DNA from: Paragyromitra xinjiangensis
Lineage: Eukaryota > Ascomycota > Pezizomycetes > Pezizales > Discinaceae
DNA length: 64,000 nt
NCBI GenBank assembly: GCA_038503065.1
Contig: JBCAMK010000005.1
Span: 1,860,001-1,924,000, forward strand
Direction: 5' to 3'
Shown: one piece after another, positions 1 through 12,600 of the stretch
Layout of the letters: every line of letters starts with the position of its first letter
Position numbering within the stretch: position 1 is the stretch's first letter
Made by a program: the position numbers and the translations under genes
Notes under the pieces: model-generated
Databases searched by the model: none
Seen by the model: only the letters and a program-made list of their open reading frames with translations
Told to the model about the DNA's origin: nothing

Positions 1-17
1 ATATGTCTGAGATATAG

Positions 18-1484
18 CTATGGCCACTGTTGCCTCTGACCTGGTTAAGCCCACAAAGTATGGCGGAAAGTACACTGTTACCTTGATTCCTGGTACGCCA
101 TCTGCTTAACGTCAGAGCTGTGATTGCGAGGACGCTTTGCTGAAAAAAATTAATTTTCAGGCGATGGTATCGGTGCCGAGGTTACAGAGGCTGTCAAGAC
201 CATCTTCAAGCATGAGAACGTCCCAGTAGAGTGGGACCAGGTCGATGTTACCGGTGTTGTAACTGGAAATGTGCATTCCGAAGATCTTTACCGGCAATCC
301 GTTGCGTCTTTGAAGAGGAATAAGGTTGGTCTTAAGGGTAGGGCAACCTTTCCTTTTACATTTGTTTGCCGAATCCCTTCTCGATACCCAAGGCTGCCTA
401 TTCCGGGGGCAGTGTTTTTATGATGAATAAGAGCCTTAGTGCTCGAACCTATAACCCAGCTCGTCGAACACCTCACATAAATTACAACGCTTAGAGGTCG
501 TTTTGAGATGAAAATTATCCTGACACGCACACCCTTCGAGTGCTTTCTTGTGTTCCTGATTATTAAAGTCGATGCACGAGCAAGCCGCTAACTAAAATTT
601 GAAAAATTTAGGAATTCTCTACACTCCAGTAGAGCGCTCTGGACATCAGTCTTTCAACGTTGCTCTTCGCCAGGAACTTGATATCTATGCCTCCGTCGTC
701 TTGATCAAGAATATGCCTGGTTACGTCACCCGCCACTCTAATGTTGATATGTGCATCATCCGTGAAAACACCGAAGGTGAATACTCTGGCCTAGAACATC
801 AATCCGTTCCTGGTGTCGTCGAATCTCTCAAGATTATTACCAAGATGAAGTCTGAGAGGATCAGCAAATTTGCCTTCTCTTTCGCGACTGCCAACCAAAG
901 GAAAAAGGTTACTTGTATCCATAAGGCAAACATCATGAAGCTCGCCGACGGTTTGTTCAGGAACACCTTTATGGAAGTTGCTAAGGACTACCCTCAGCTA
1001 GAGGTCAATGATTTGATTGTTGATAATGCTTCCATGCAGGCCGTCTCTAGGCCTCAGCAGTTCGATGTCCTTGTCATGCCTAATCTTTATGGATCTATCC
1101 TCTCCAACATTGGTGCTGCGTTGGTTGGTGGACCCGGTATCGTTCCGGGCTGCAACATGGGAAGAGAGTATGCTATTTTCGAGCCTGGATGCCGTCACGT
1201 CGGTTTGGATATCAAGGGGCAGGACCAGGCGAATCCGACAGCGTTAATATTGTCAGCAACCATGATGTTGAGGCATTTGGGGCTTGATGATCACGCGACC
1301 AGGATCTCCCAGGCAGTGTACGATGTTGTCGCTGAAGGGTAAGACAAATTTCCCTTGTTATGGGCATTCCAGTAGACAGATTGCTGACAATCCCTACAGA
1401 AAGGTGAGGACCAGGGATATGGGTGGTAATAGCACGACCCACGAATTCACCAACGCTGTCCTGCGCAAGATGGAGCAGATTTAA
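18..1484 (+). CDS. IDH1: NAD-dependent isocitrate dehydrogenase subunit 1, 5' partial
   Basis: Subunit of the mitochondrial NAD-isocitrate dehydrogenase of the TCA cycle. Exons: 18-92, 161-337, 612-1338 and 1400-1484. An AG at 16-17 suggests the first visible exon continues from an upstream exon carrying the mitochondrial presequence, so the true start probably lies outside the window; an in-frame ATG at 20 is the alternative. Visible family motifs are TVTLIPGDGIG, RENTEGEYSGLEHQSVPG, KANIMKLADGLFR, DNASMQ and FEPGCRHVGLDIKG. SGLEHQSVPGVVESLK matches yeast Idh1 (the regulatory type) better than Idh2, so IDH1 is preferred. The second intron is long (274 nt). The gene converges on BUD23, with stops about 300 bp apart. 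Confidence 0.95.
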
Positions 1485-1784
1485 GGGATCAAGTGAAATA
1501 AAGGGATGATAATGCTGTTGTGCACGCTAGACTAGAGGGGTATGGGGGATGATTTTGAATACCATCGCAATTTCTTTTCTTTGGTCTTTTTGTAACTAAC
1601 AAGGGGTTTTTCTTTCTTTTCTTTTCACCCGAACTATGCATCCAGCTAGTATTGGGGAAGACAGGCCTTCGAGAATTTTGACATGGTGAACATAAAGAAT
1701 GCTGTGCGGTTGTTAACAGATACCCAACCTTTTTTTCATTATTCTCGTAGCTCATAAAAGACAGAAACAAGTTTAAAAGAAATT

Positions 1785-2686
1785 CTAAAATGCTGGTCTC
1801 CGCTTCCTTCCAGTATACTTTGAATCTGCCTTTACCGCCCTGCCCTTATTCCTGTTCTGTTCCTTTTTCCGAAGAATCCATGATTTGGATCCCTTGATTT
1901 CCTTGCCCTTTCCATTCTTTCCCTTCCTCCGCTCATCAATGACATCCACACCCTCCATGCCTCGAACCACATCTGTCACATCTCTCCCCGCCACAGCGCC
2001 CCCGACAACTTCATCTCTCCCTGCACCAACCGTTAACACAAGATAAAGCTTCTTATTTTTCGTCTCCGGATCATCCTCCAGCAGACCGGCCCCAAACCCT
2101 GCTCTAATAGCCGCAGACGTGATCATAGTCCTCTGCACCTCATTCTTAGGATAGAACTGCAACACCGCCTTCCCACCCCTCTTCAAGCTACTGTAAAGCC
2201 CATCAAAGAACCTTGACAACCTTCCCGTCGCCGAGACCTCCGAACTATCCGCATTACATAACCACTGCAGCGCCGAAATACTGATAGCCGCATCAAACGT
2301 TCCCGGCCGGAACGGAACCCCCTGCCCCATATCTGCTAGGAGTAAATCGCCTTCTGTATCTCGATCTAGTGCGATCGCGAGCATAGATGCTGATATGTCC
2401 ATACCAACCCAGATGTGGCCTGAGTCGGAGAGGTGTTCGCCGCTGAGACCGGAACCACAACCAATGTCGAGGATTAAGGAGGGAGAGGTGAGTGCGAGGA
2501 GCTGTAACGCGCGCTGTGTCATGGAGGATTGAATCGATTGGATTCGGGAGGAGGTGGTGTATTTGTGTGATTCGGTGTCATTGTAGAAGAGGTCTGGGGG
2601 ACTATGAAAGGTGTTAGTGCGCTTTTAGGAGGTAAATTGAAGGAAGGGAGGAGGGGTTTTACAGGGTATCTTCGGGGCGAGACATT
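1785..2686 (-). CDS. BUD23: 18S rRNA (guanine-N7)-methyltransferase Bud23
   Basis: SAM-dependent methyltransferase that modifies a guanine of 18S rRNA during small-subunit maturation, acting with Trm112. Exons on the minus strand: 2664-2686 and 1785-2601, giving 279 aa. The tiny first exon encodes MSRPEDT and is spliced to PPDLFYND, which reproduces the conserved family N-terminus; starting at the internal ATG at 2522 would lose it. Motif I is ILDIGCGSGLSGEHL. The family stretches ISISALQWLCNAD and QFYPKN follow. The lysine-rich tail ends in TGRKRRPAF, close to the yeast ending. Length is near the usual 275 aa. Confidence 0.95.
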
Positions 2687-4272
2687 ATAGGTGAGAAGGT
2701 ATAGAGGTAAGGAGAAATGAAGATGCTGAAGGTGGGTATTACCGCTGTGAGTATGTACAAAGTTTTGAGTTGAGGCTCTGCTGAAGTAATTTTGTCTCTG
2801 TGGTTACTTTAGTGGGGCAAATTCAGGTCAGGGTAACGTTGGTCAAATTCTGATGTTTGGTGCGAGTGAGGCCTGATGATCGTCACCGTTCCTTAGCGTC
2901 TCATTCTTGTCTAAGATAAATGCACATAGGTCCAAAGATCTGTAGAAAATGAGGGACTATCCTACCTCTTTTCCGATTCTGAACGAAATTAGAACTCAGA
3001 TGGGACTTGGCGCTAGGGCTAGCTATTTAGTGCAAACCATCCAAAAGTCCCTTGACATGGTTGGATATGAACTGAGGGAACTCAGCGGGTGATATACAAA
3101 TAACCAGATTTCAGTGCAGTCATATCAGAGGGTTAGTTTCTGCCCATTTCGTGATCAAGTATCACAGGATTAGTCGCGGCCTTGTCCCGCGTTGTATTTA
3201 TTGTTCGGACTGAATCCCGAGCTCAGACCTACAAGATGGTGTTGTCCAGTAACGCGTGTCGCTGAAAATGGGATGTTATTAGAGACTCTACCCTCAGAAC
3301 ATAGCGTATCACTCGATACTAAATCAGTGTAACCGGGGTCTACAAAGAAGTAGCTGGCTTCTACATCCAGCCTTAGTGTGACGAGGTATTCAGCCCCCGT
3401 ATTCAGCCCATGGGATGAGCACCTGGGGAAGATACTATCGTACTCGGCATGGGTATAAAGCCTCCCCGGTTTCAGCTCCCTGTTTCAATTGCCATCAATC
3501 TACATCGCTGAGCACTTCACTTTGACGAGCTTCGTGTTACAAGTCAGCTGTGCCAGAAAAGAAGGGGAAACACAAGACTGTTGCTCATTAAGGCCTCACA
3601 TGATTCTCTAGAATCTAGGGTGGTGTGGAAAATTACTCAGAATCGTAGCGCATATACGGAAGGGCTTAGGTGTAGCTTTTTTTCTATTCAGTCCCTAAAG
3701 CGTGACGAATAAAGGATGAACTAATTTTTCTTGTTCCACCTCTGCCACTACCCTTTAACACAAAATAGAATATTTTATGATGATGCTGCCGAAGTGACAA
3801 AATAAGCTAACTAGCTTGCGCCTCTCAACCCTTCCAAAAACCACTAACATGAAGGATGTAGATGGTGAGCTACAAATGTTACAGCCTCCTCAGCTCACGC
3901 ACCTACCGCAAGATGGGATAACATAATAAATAACAAAGAAAAAGAATGGAACGAGGAAAGAAAGCAACACAGAAGCCAGGCGAAATGAGTACTACAACAG
4001 CATACTACCCCCAATTTCAAACGATCTACTAGCAAGCCAAGCAATTACCACACATACATTTCCTAGAATGTTCTCCCGGAAAATAAGGTACCAAAAGGAA
4101 AAAAGTAAATGTCAAGAAAAGACCCGAGCGAGATATTGCAAATAAATCAAGCTCTATGCAAAGCGAAAGGACAAAGGAAAAATGTAAAAGAAGGAAATAA
4201 AGAAGGAAAATAAAAACTCCGGATGTATCGTTTCCCATTAAAAAAATTACTATTGTTCGATCCTGGAGAATC
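2687..4272. other. intergenic, no gene seen
   Basis: About 1.6 kb between the head of BUD23 and the tail of the RhoGAP gene. The first few hundred bases should hold the BUD23 promoter and the last few hundred the RhoGAP 3' UTR. I saw no tRNA, no repeat and no ORF with a coding look. An 85-codon minus ORF at 4029-4286 overlaps the last RhoGAP exon and looks spurious. Confidence 0.5.
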
Positions 4273-7200
4273 TTACTCGTAAACACTGTCCTCCATTACC
4301 ATCGCTGCAACCATCGAATTAGTACTTTAGCTTGTCAAGTCTATTGCGAAGGGGGGAATGCTACTAACCTTTTGGTGTAGCGGATGCATTTTTGTTCCTC
4401 ATACCGCCCATCATGAACATCATGGAGCTTTCTCTTCGTCGAGCCCTGTTACCCTTACCATCACCAGGTGTTTGTAACCCCGCCGAACTATTGTTTGCTT
4501 GTTCGTTCTGGTAGGGATTATTTTCACCTGAAGGGCGAGGCGGAAAGTCCATACTCGGCGCTGATGTGGGTGTGAACATCTGCTCGTACGAAGGCTCATA
4601 ACTGGCAGCAATCGTTCTTGGAGTCTGGGGTTCCTGCATTAAACTCGGGTGTAGCGGGAAGGGGAGAGGCGAATTTAGGCCTGGCGTATTTGGTTGTTTC
4701 ATATACTGGATCGTTGCAACCGATGGTCTACGTTCCTCATGGTGCTCACGAAAGGGAGAACGGGGCGAATCGCGGTCATCGGGCAAATTATCATCAGGTC
4801 GGACGAATATGTGTTTGTATTCGTGAAGAAACATTGAGAAGACTTCGGCGGGAATATTTAATGTCGGGGAAAACACGATACCAACTAATGGACGATTAGC
4901 TCATTTAACCTCAGAGACCTGGATGAGCTGGAACATGCCATTTCTGATTGTCATCTTATTAACGTCCGAATTCTCCACGATACGTAGCAGATATCCCGAC
5001 AAAGCTCTGAGGAGTTCAAAATTCTCGATAGGCAGACTATGAACAAGTTCATTCAAGACCGTAATCTTAGACGCCTTGTCGCCCATTTCTGTAACGAAAA
5101 TGTCAGATATACCCAACTCCCATTTACTTTTAGGAATACTACACACCAGTGACTTTGACAAACTCCTCTCTCCGGTCAGTTGTGAGAACATTTGTTGGTA
5201 GTTCTCTCAGATACAACTTCAAGAGTCCCGCAACCGCATGGACATCATAATATTCGTCGTTATTTAGTATGTTGAAATCAGATTCTTCCTAAAGTCAGCC
5301 CTGTACCTTATCAAGCATGAAACAAACACTTACCAGTATTGAATTTCTCCCGGAGCCCCTTAATGACTGCGTTTGATCCATTCAACCTGAAAATACCTTC
5401 TTCATTGGATGCATCTTTAGCTTCCAAATATTCGATACACCTGTATACCACGGCTGGCAAATTCACAGTCACACCAAAAGGTTTGCTCAAATGTACCGCT
5501 TCCTCCAATGTTGCGCCAAATATGCTTCGGGAAACGGGAAGCCTTTCCCCAGGCCCGGAATATGATCCATGTAGTGGCTGATTATCAAGGTCGGATGAAG
5601 ATCTTTGTCGGAAACCCCATATACTGCGTTTCTTGGCTGCCTTTTGCTCACTATGAGTCAATTTCGTGCCCCAGGCAGCCAGATCAGAAATGATAGACCC
5701 GTTTGTCGGAGCTGAAATTTGTTTCGGTGGAGGATTCCGGTCGGAAGTTGAAGTTGAAGCTACAGATGGTGCAATAACTGATGCTGACGACTGTGACGCA
5801 GGTACTGAAGATTTAATCGAATTTTGAGGCGATGGTGTATTTCGTAATCGCTGGACTTCTTCTGGTGTAGGGCCACGGGCAGGCTCAGGGCCTGGAGTAG
5901 TTTGTTCGTAACCCAGAGCGTGCAGCTTCTCTTGCTCGATTGTCTGTGAGTCCTTGCTGTCTTTGTTGTGTGGCCCATATCGCTTCTTCTTCTTTTCACG
6001 CCCAGAAGCCGTCCCCGACTGTGAAGTCTGGGAAGATTCTTCAGCAGGATCACCCTTGTCCACATACTGCATTAAAGCTTCCACCCACTCATCCCTCTCC
6101 GCATCACTCTCTGCACAAAGAACATGACGCACCAAAGTGGACGAGTCCTTCCTTTTCGGCTCCAAAATCAAGAACGCATGACGGTATTGGCTTTCCGTAT
6201 CTGTTTCTCCCTCTAGTGGTTCCTTGACTTTCTGACTTTGCGATTGTCGCCCAATCTGAGCGCTCTGAAGCTTAATTTGTCCAAGGTGCGCACCACCAGG
6301 CGCCTCATAGTACTTCAATACAGGGCCATTCAGAACGAAGTATCGAGCTTTCCATCCACCAAAATTCTTTCCTCGTTTCGTGAGGTACCCTTCCTTCACT
6401 GGTTTCCCTTGCACGCCACTCGCAATGCTGCTCCCTTCCTTGAAAGAGCTTGCGGCATCATTACCGCCAACGACATTATCCACCACATCTGTGGAAAAAA
6501 ACTCACACAGCGCCAGCGCCGCACGCTCGTCCATGGTGGCGCCCAAAACCCCAGCAAAGTATTCATCTATTGCAACTCTCCTTGAATCAATCCTAGCGGG
6601 TGCATGACCCGTGAAAAGGGCCCTATCGGGAACCTTCACATTATACGCGATATACTTCCTCAATACAACATCTAAGGCGGGCAGTGCACCGACGTCCTTC
6701 TCAACCCTCAGTATCTCATTACCACTAGCCCGGGCGAAGACACCAAGTGTAAATACAGAATCGTTGTCTGATACCCGCGGCTTGCTTCCAGGTAGCATAC
6801 TCGCCCGAGATGGCCTCATGCGAGATGATACCACGCGACAGTCTATTGAAGGAATTGCAGAAGGCAAAATTATCAAATTAACGAGAGGATCAGTCGAGAT
6901 TAGCTGGCTTGAGTTTGAATCACTCTTCTCATGTCCCCTGGGAAGAGGCGACCGCAGAGGTAAAGGCGATCGCAGAGGCATATTAGCGCTTTGAGGCATA
7001 AGTCCACGAGGCGTGCTGGGTTGAAAAGGAACTGGTGCGACACCGAGTCTTGGCGATAAAGGTGAAGTTCTTGGGGATGCTGGAGATTGTGGTCTTTGCC
7101 TAGGCTTAGGCGAATTTGGAGGTCTGTCAACGGGCCTGGGAGAACTTGGCAATCCAGGGCTAGGTAATGGCGCTCTCGCAAACTGTTGTTTTATTCTTAG

Positions 7201-9213
7201 GCCGTCACCAGGATCAAGGGAAAGTAGCTTGCTACTAGACATCGGAGGAAGAGCAAGGGTCGAAGGTTTTATTTCCGGAGGTCGAGGGCTGGGGGCTGGC
7301 ATGGCTGGAAGCTCAACTTGAGGGATCCCTGGCCCCCTCTTATCCACCGGCGTATGTTCCCAACTGTTGCGTCTTTCGGAATCACCAGATGGTCTACCCT
7401 CGGTCACAATCATCAATTCCTCGGTCTTCTTCTGATAGCCCACAATTTCGGCGATTGAAACATTATCATCATCGTAGTCGTCTTCATCATCCGTGTGAAG
7501 TCTAGCCTCAGTGAGGGGGGACAACGCCAATGGTGCAGGGGGTGCCTTTCGCAAAGGTGACTTTCCAAGACCTGAAACGGGAGCAACAGAAGTTGAAATT
7601 CCAAGTTTCATCAGGTGGTGTCTAGCTGCTGCCTTTGCCGAATTATTCGGTAACATAGCTAAGGGTGGTAGAGATGAGTGTGTTTCTGTATACGATGGTC
7701 GATTATCAGCCACTTCCAATTCCATAGACCCCCTTGGCGTATGTAGCTGTTCGGCCAAGTCTCCCTTCGGTGACAGCGGCGCATTACCTCCATCTGCACG
7801 TCCTAGATGCGAACTGGAATCGGAATGTTGGCTTCCCATCGGTGTCTTAACACTTTCGGGCGTAAACGACCCATTACGAGAAGTAGGTGAAGGCAGCCGT
7901 TCCTTTAACCCGCTCATTTCTCGCGTTGGAGAATCATCCGAATTACCTCCTATTGGAGGAGTATTAGGATACGGTGCGAGTGAGACCTCTAAACCCGAAT
8001 CGGAACATTTTCGCCTACGTTCCGGAAGGGGCATAGACTCGGATCTTGTCAATGAGTAGCTTTCCACCGGCGATTCACCATGATCTTCAGTCCCCGAAGA
8101 TTCGTTTGCTGCTCTGGCTGCTAATATTGATGCTGTCGTCGTTGAAGTAGGCAGGGGAGGCACAGCTCCCAATTGTTCTTTGAGTTTCTTCCTATACCTG
8201 TCTTTATCTTTCAATGCCCGCTCTAAATCCTTGTTTAAGCCCAAAATCATGGCTCTCTGCTTATCCACCAGCTTCCACAGTTGTGCGTTTTGAGTAGCTG
8301 CCGAAGCCTTTTCCTTCAACATGTACCCTATTAGTGCCTCTGCTGATCCAGCAGCTTGGATCAGCGTTTGAATGTCTGCAGGCGTAGGTGTGGCGTTCCC
8401 TGCACCGTGGTTATTGGAGCTTCCGGTTGAATGGGCGGACACAGAAGAGATTGCTGAATCGATCGACGATGTTCGAGGAATCGACCGAGCGAAATTTTGA
8501 GGTGGCATTGAAGGAGATGGTGATGGGGTTGTTGCCGTACTTGAGGTCTCGGGAACTGAGAGCAAACTTTGTACCCTGTCTCGATTTGGGGCAGTTGCAG
8601 TATTGCTAGATCCACCAGACAGAGATCTCGAAGCTGAATGATATGATGAAGAGCCAGTCTCGTAATTTTGTGAAGGCTCTGTGCTTGAATGAAGAGACCC
8701 CGAGATCCCCCCGGCAATGATAGAAGCCTCAACCGCCAGCCTTTCGAGTTGATGTTGAGAAATACTAGTAGGGGTACTTGGCTGGTAATAATACGGTGAC
8801 TTTAGATGCTGAGTAAACGAGGCCTGCTGTCCACTTCCACTTCCTCCACTGTTGCTGCCGTTGCTCGTGCGGTCGAGTTCCTCACCAGTCTTGTCGCGTT
8901 GTGGGAAACGTGGTGATGGTTGAGGTCGAGGTGATGGCAACGGTCGTCGAGGTGAGGACGGGAATCCCTGGAGATTGAACGCAGTCCGTGCTTCACCTTG
9001 AGAGCTAACCTGCAAAGCATGAACGTTAGGGGAAGGGGGGTGGTAGTAATGTTGCTTAGTACCGCTGCCCCCAATATGCTGATTATTCAGGGTCGTGCTC
9101 GTTTCCGCAACACGCAAGCGATCCTGGATGCTGCTTGGCTCTAGGATTTCCCGGCCACTGAAAACTCCGAATTGGGGCGAGGTCGGCGCTGGTGGGTAAT
9201 TGTGACGCGACAT
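4273..9213 (-). CDS. BEM3-like RhoGAP with PX and PH domains
   Basis: GTPase-activating protein for Rho/Cdc42-type GTPases in polarity. Minus-strand exons: 5334-9213, 5147-5284, 4939-5088, 4369-4884 and 4273-4304, 1571 aa in total. The long N-terminal half is Ser/Pro-rich and disordered, with a short coiled coil near residues 315-350. A PX-like domain lies at about 785-900 and a PH domain at about 937-1050 (EGYLTKRGKNFGGWKARYFVL). RhoGAP starts near 1230; the arginine finger is in GIFRLNG, and VNKMTIRN is conserved. Order and family resemble yeast Bem3. The third intron (4885-4938) appears to be GC-AG: only that donor restores the invariant RNVGIVFSPTL. The last intron (4305-4368) has a TACTAAT branch site; without it the protein would end in TPKG at 4364. 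Single start at 9213. Confidence 0.88.
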
Positions 9214-9676
9214 GTTCGGAATTATTAAATACTTAAATATATTATTATTTCAAGGGGAGAGGGCGTTTTTCGACGATGGGGTGAGCAAGAAGCGAAATCT
9301 GAGAGTTTTCCCTGTCCGGTAAAGATGAGTGCCATGAACCGGCAACAGAGCTTAGAAGGGGAAGAGGGAACGGACTGCACCTGCAGAAAGAGTTCTCAAA
9401 TAGAGAATTCGTTAACTATTTGAATTTGGCTATCTTGGAGATTTCCTTGGTGATTCCCTTCACCAGGAACTACCTCTACAAGGACCCTATCCTATCCGAA
9501 CAGGCAACCAGTCGACGATCACCAGATTTTAGATCAAGCCGAATGCTAAAGGAGTTTGCGCAGGGGCTAGAACTGCGGGCAGAGAGATATACGGATTTCA
9601 GATGTCTCTGTGCGTAAGTCCTTCTGCCTAGATTGGTATCGTGGAGGTTGATGAAGTCTGTGTTTCGCGAGCCGAT

Positions 9677-9699
9677 ACACACACACACACACACACAAA
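9677..9699. repeat. CA dinucleotide microsatellite
   Basis: About nine uninterrupted AC/CA units seen directly, inside a short ORF that looks spurious. Likely length-polymorphic between strains. Confidence 0.85.
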
Positions 9700-12600
9700 G
9701 ACCTCTCCGTTTCACTCGATGATTGTCCTTCCTCTCACAATCCCCCAACCAGCAGTGGAATATAACAAGAATAAACTGAATAAACCACGACCCAGCGTCA
9801 ACTCCAAGTTAGCTATAGGTCAGGGACAAAAAAGGAATAGACAATGGTACAATTGCCTTAGGAAGGTATGTTCTGCGAAACGCTTCCCAATCTTGGCGCG
9901 ACTCCTTCTGACCAGGAAGGCAGTAGGGGAGGAGCTGTGTCGAGAGTATCGTTCAATTCTGCCCGATGAAGCTAGGACGTACAGTTTATCCTCCTGCAGC
10001 GACTGAGTACCGCTGTCTAGCACGCTACTCACGGAGTCACGGTGGAATTAAATCGAGGGGGTTCTTTCGAGGGATGAACTCCAAATAGCTCTGCAGCCCC
10101 GTGGAGAAGATATGCAGGTACAAACTTCCACGAAACGAAGCGAGAAGGGAAAATAAAGAGAGAGAGATGATGTCTTCCGCAGGTGTTTACTCTGTCTCTC
10201 ACTTCGAGAATACAAGGCACACATTAAGAGAAAGACGCTTGATGAGTTGTCTTCCCATCATCCACTCATCTTCTTTTCTGAGCCCAATCCCCAAACAACG
10301 CTTCGCATCCCATCCATCCCATCCATCTCTCAGCCTGGCCGCAGACTGCGGTGCGTTCTGATTGCTTGCTTGCTTTTTCCCTCGTGGCCAGTGGCGTTCG
10401 CAAATGACAAGAGAGCGCGGATCAGGGGTTCCGTCTAGCGTGTGTCAATAAAACGACAAGGGAGGAAAAGTGATCAAAGCGGGTTTGAGCGCTCAACGCG
10501 CCCTACACAACCATGCGCTTTTCAGTATCCTTGTTGCACGTTTATGATAAACATCTATCCGATTCGGTGTCTCTATTCGTAACTCACAATACACTAAACT
10601 CGAATGAACTCCAGCTTCAACTTCTTACGGTCTCATACAGAAGAATCATTTCCAGAACCGTACTGACGGATTTTACTCCACCTCTCCACGCTGTGCACAA
10701 TCACGAAAAACAAGTCACATCAAAATGTGTGTTTCTAGTTGCATATACGAACAAAGATAGAGTTATCCCTCATGACCTCGTGACACTCTCAATTTATGCT
10801 GCGGGGAAGCCTGTGATACCCCCTCCCTTTCATCTTTCTATGGGCTATCCTGGCCATTGATCAACTTCAACAAGCCGCTTCAAACGGTACGGACTTCAAA
10901 CAAATGAAATAGGCGAGGGCAACAATTATCCGAGAGTACCATGAACCTGGACCCACTGAACGATCCACTTTATCTTCCAAGGTGGACTCTCCAACGGTAA
11001 ATTTCCGGAGACAGGAGCGGAATCTGGAAGATACCGTACCATTTCGGAACGGTAAATTGAAATTGATCGAATCTTACTGAGAATAATTAGAATATGCATA
11101 CCCGTGCCCTCGGCCGTTATTCACGTTCGATCCATGAGTACAAAAGCAGGTTCCTTCAATTTTAGCATAAAAGTATTGCATGGTAACAAATCGAGTCTCC
11201 GGATGTTGCTTGTCACCGCCCTACGCCCAATGTGTATTCCAGTCACATAGAAGATTGTGATATTTGCTATTTCTCGTTCCTGAGGTAATAAACATTTCAG
11301 CCAAAAGCTTCAAACCCGTACCGCAGTCTGCGATACATAAGCGAAAAGGCGGGGCCCCCGCAGCGCCCCGATATCCGTCAAAATCACACACTTCTCTGTA
11401 CACATAATATTGCCAATGCTGTCAAAACCCAGTCGGGGGTAGCGAGCTGCGAGTAATAGCAACAGAAGGTACTTTGCGTCTTCACATGCACCTGTTGTCA
11501 CAGAGCACTCACAGTATCAACCTGCATTTCATCCCGTCTTATATGGCCCGTGACATCTGCGTACAAAAACAAATCCCCAACTGTCAGCAATCGAGGTACA
11601 GAGATAAGCTCACGCCATGGATTGGTGATCGCTGCTCTAGCTCTCGGTAACTCAAGAAAATCGGTGCTTCGGATGCACAATTTGGAGCCGCTCCCGAAAT
11701 TGAGTTACCCGAATCCGAATATTTGCGCGCAAGGAACCAGTCAGCTTCTATCGCCAAGCTTTCGAGCCGCTAAGGAGAGTCCAGACCTCAAAAATAAGTG
11801 ACATGTCGATAATGGACATGTTTTCTCTTCTTGTATCTTCGACCGACATATAGGTCTCCTATAGCTTCAAAGACAGTTACACAGGAGAATCATCACCTGG
11901 TTTACTAATAACCAGCTTCAGCTCAGCCCCAAGCCAATCGATTGCACGAATCCAGACTCTATAAGATTGTTAGGAATCACCTGAAGACCTTTTTTTTTTC
12001 TTTTATTAATATTCTGAAGCATGAGATGTTGAAGTCCCAAACGCCGCGAGACACTACCAAAACGCTGTCAGTCAGTGAAGGGCGCTTAAAAAAAGTTTTT
12101 TTTACACAACCGCGACTTATCCTACAGGGCTAGGAATCGAGAATCGCATTCCATGTAACTTTTTTCTTTTTCTTTTTCTTTTCTTTTCTTTTTAGACAAC
12201 CATACTTTTACTTAGGTGTTGATTCATGATTGCGCGGTGAAGGCATGGGAATGGCTAGTCACCAAGCTTTTTTACCCACTGGCTGCAAGTACCAGGGAAT
12301 CAGGCAAGACTGTCGTACCTATTTTTGGTGCTCAGTGATCTTCGATTTCCTACGTCCGAGCTTGCCTCAACGCTCTTCCGTTCGTGACGAATTATGCGAT
12401 GTTGGGGGCGCTTACGGCAACAAACCAGACACATTCATCGACGATCACTCGGTCGAGTCGAACTGCATGCGGGACTCTCCGCACAAAAACAAGGCAAAAG
12501 AGCCTGGGTTTATCTTGCGAATCCTAGTTGGGGTAACCTTTTAATGTTGCCACACAGTCTGATTGGCTAGAGCTTTTGATTTAAGTCAAGGTTCTTCTGG

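Noticed and set aside
338..611. Possible C/D-box snoRNA in the long IDH1 intron (ATGATGA near 419, CTGA near 521)
   Set aside because: No terminal stem next to the boxes, and the spacing allows no convincing guide.
4029..4286. 85-codon minus ORF, hydrophobic
   Set aside because: It overlaps the last RhoGAP exon in another frame and is T-rich 3' sequence.
9641..10006. 121-codon plus ORF
   Set aside because: It reads through the CA microsatellite and shows no family motif.
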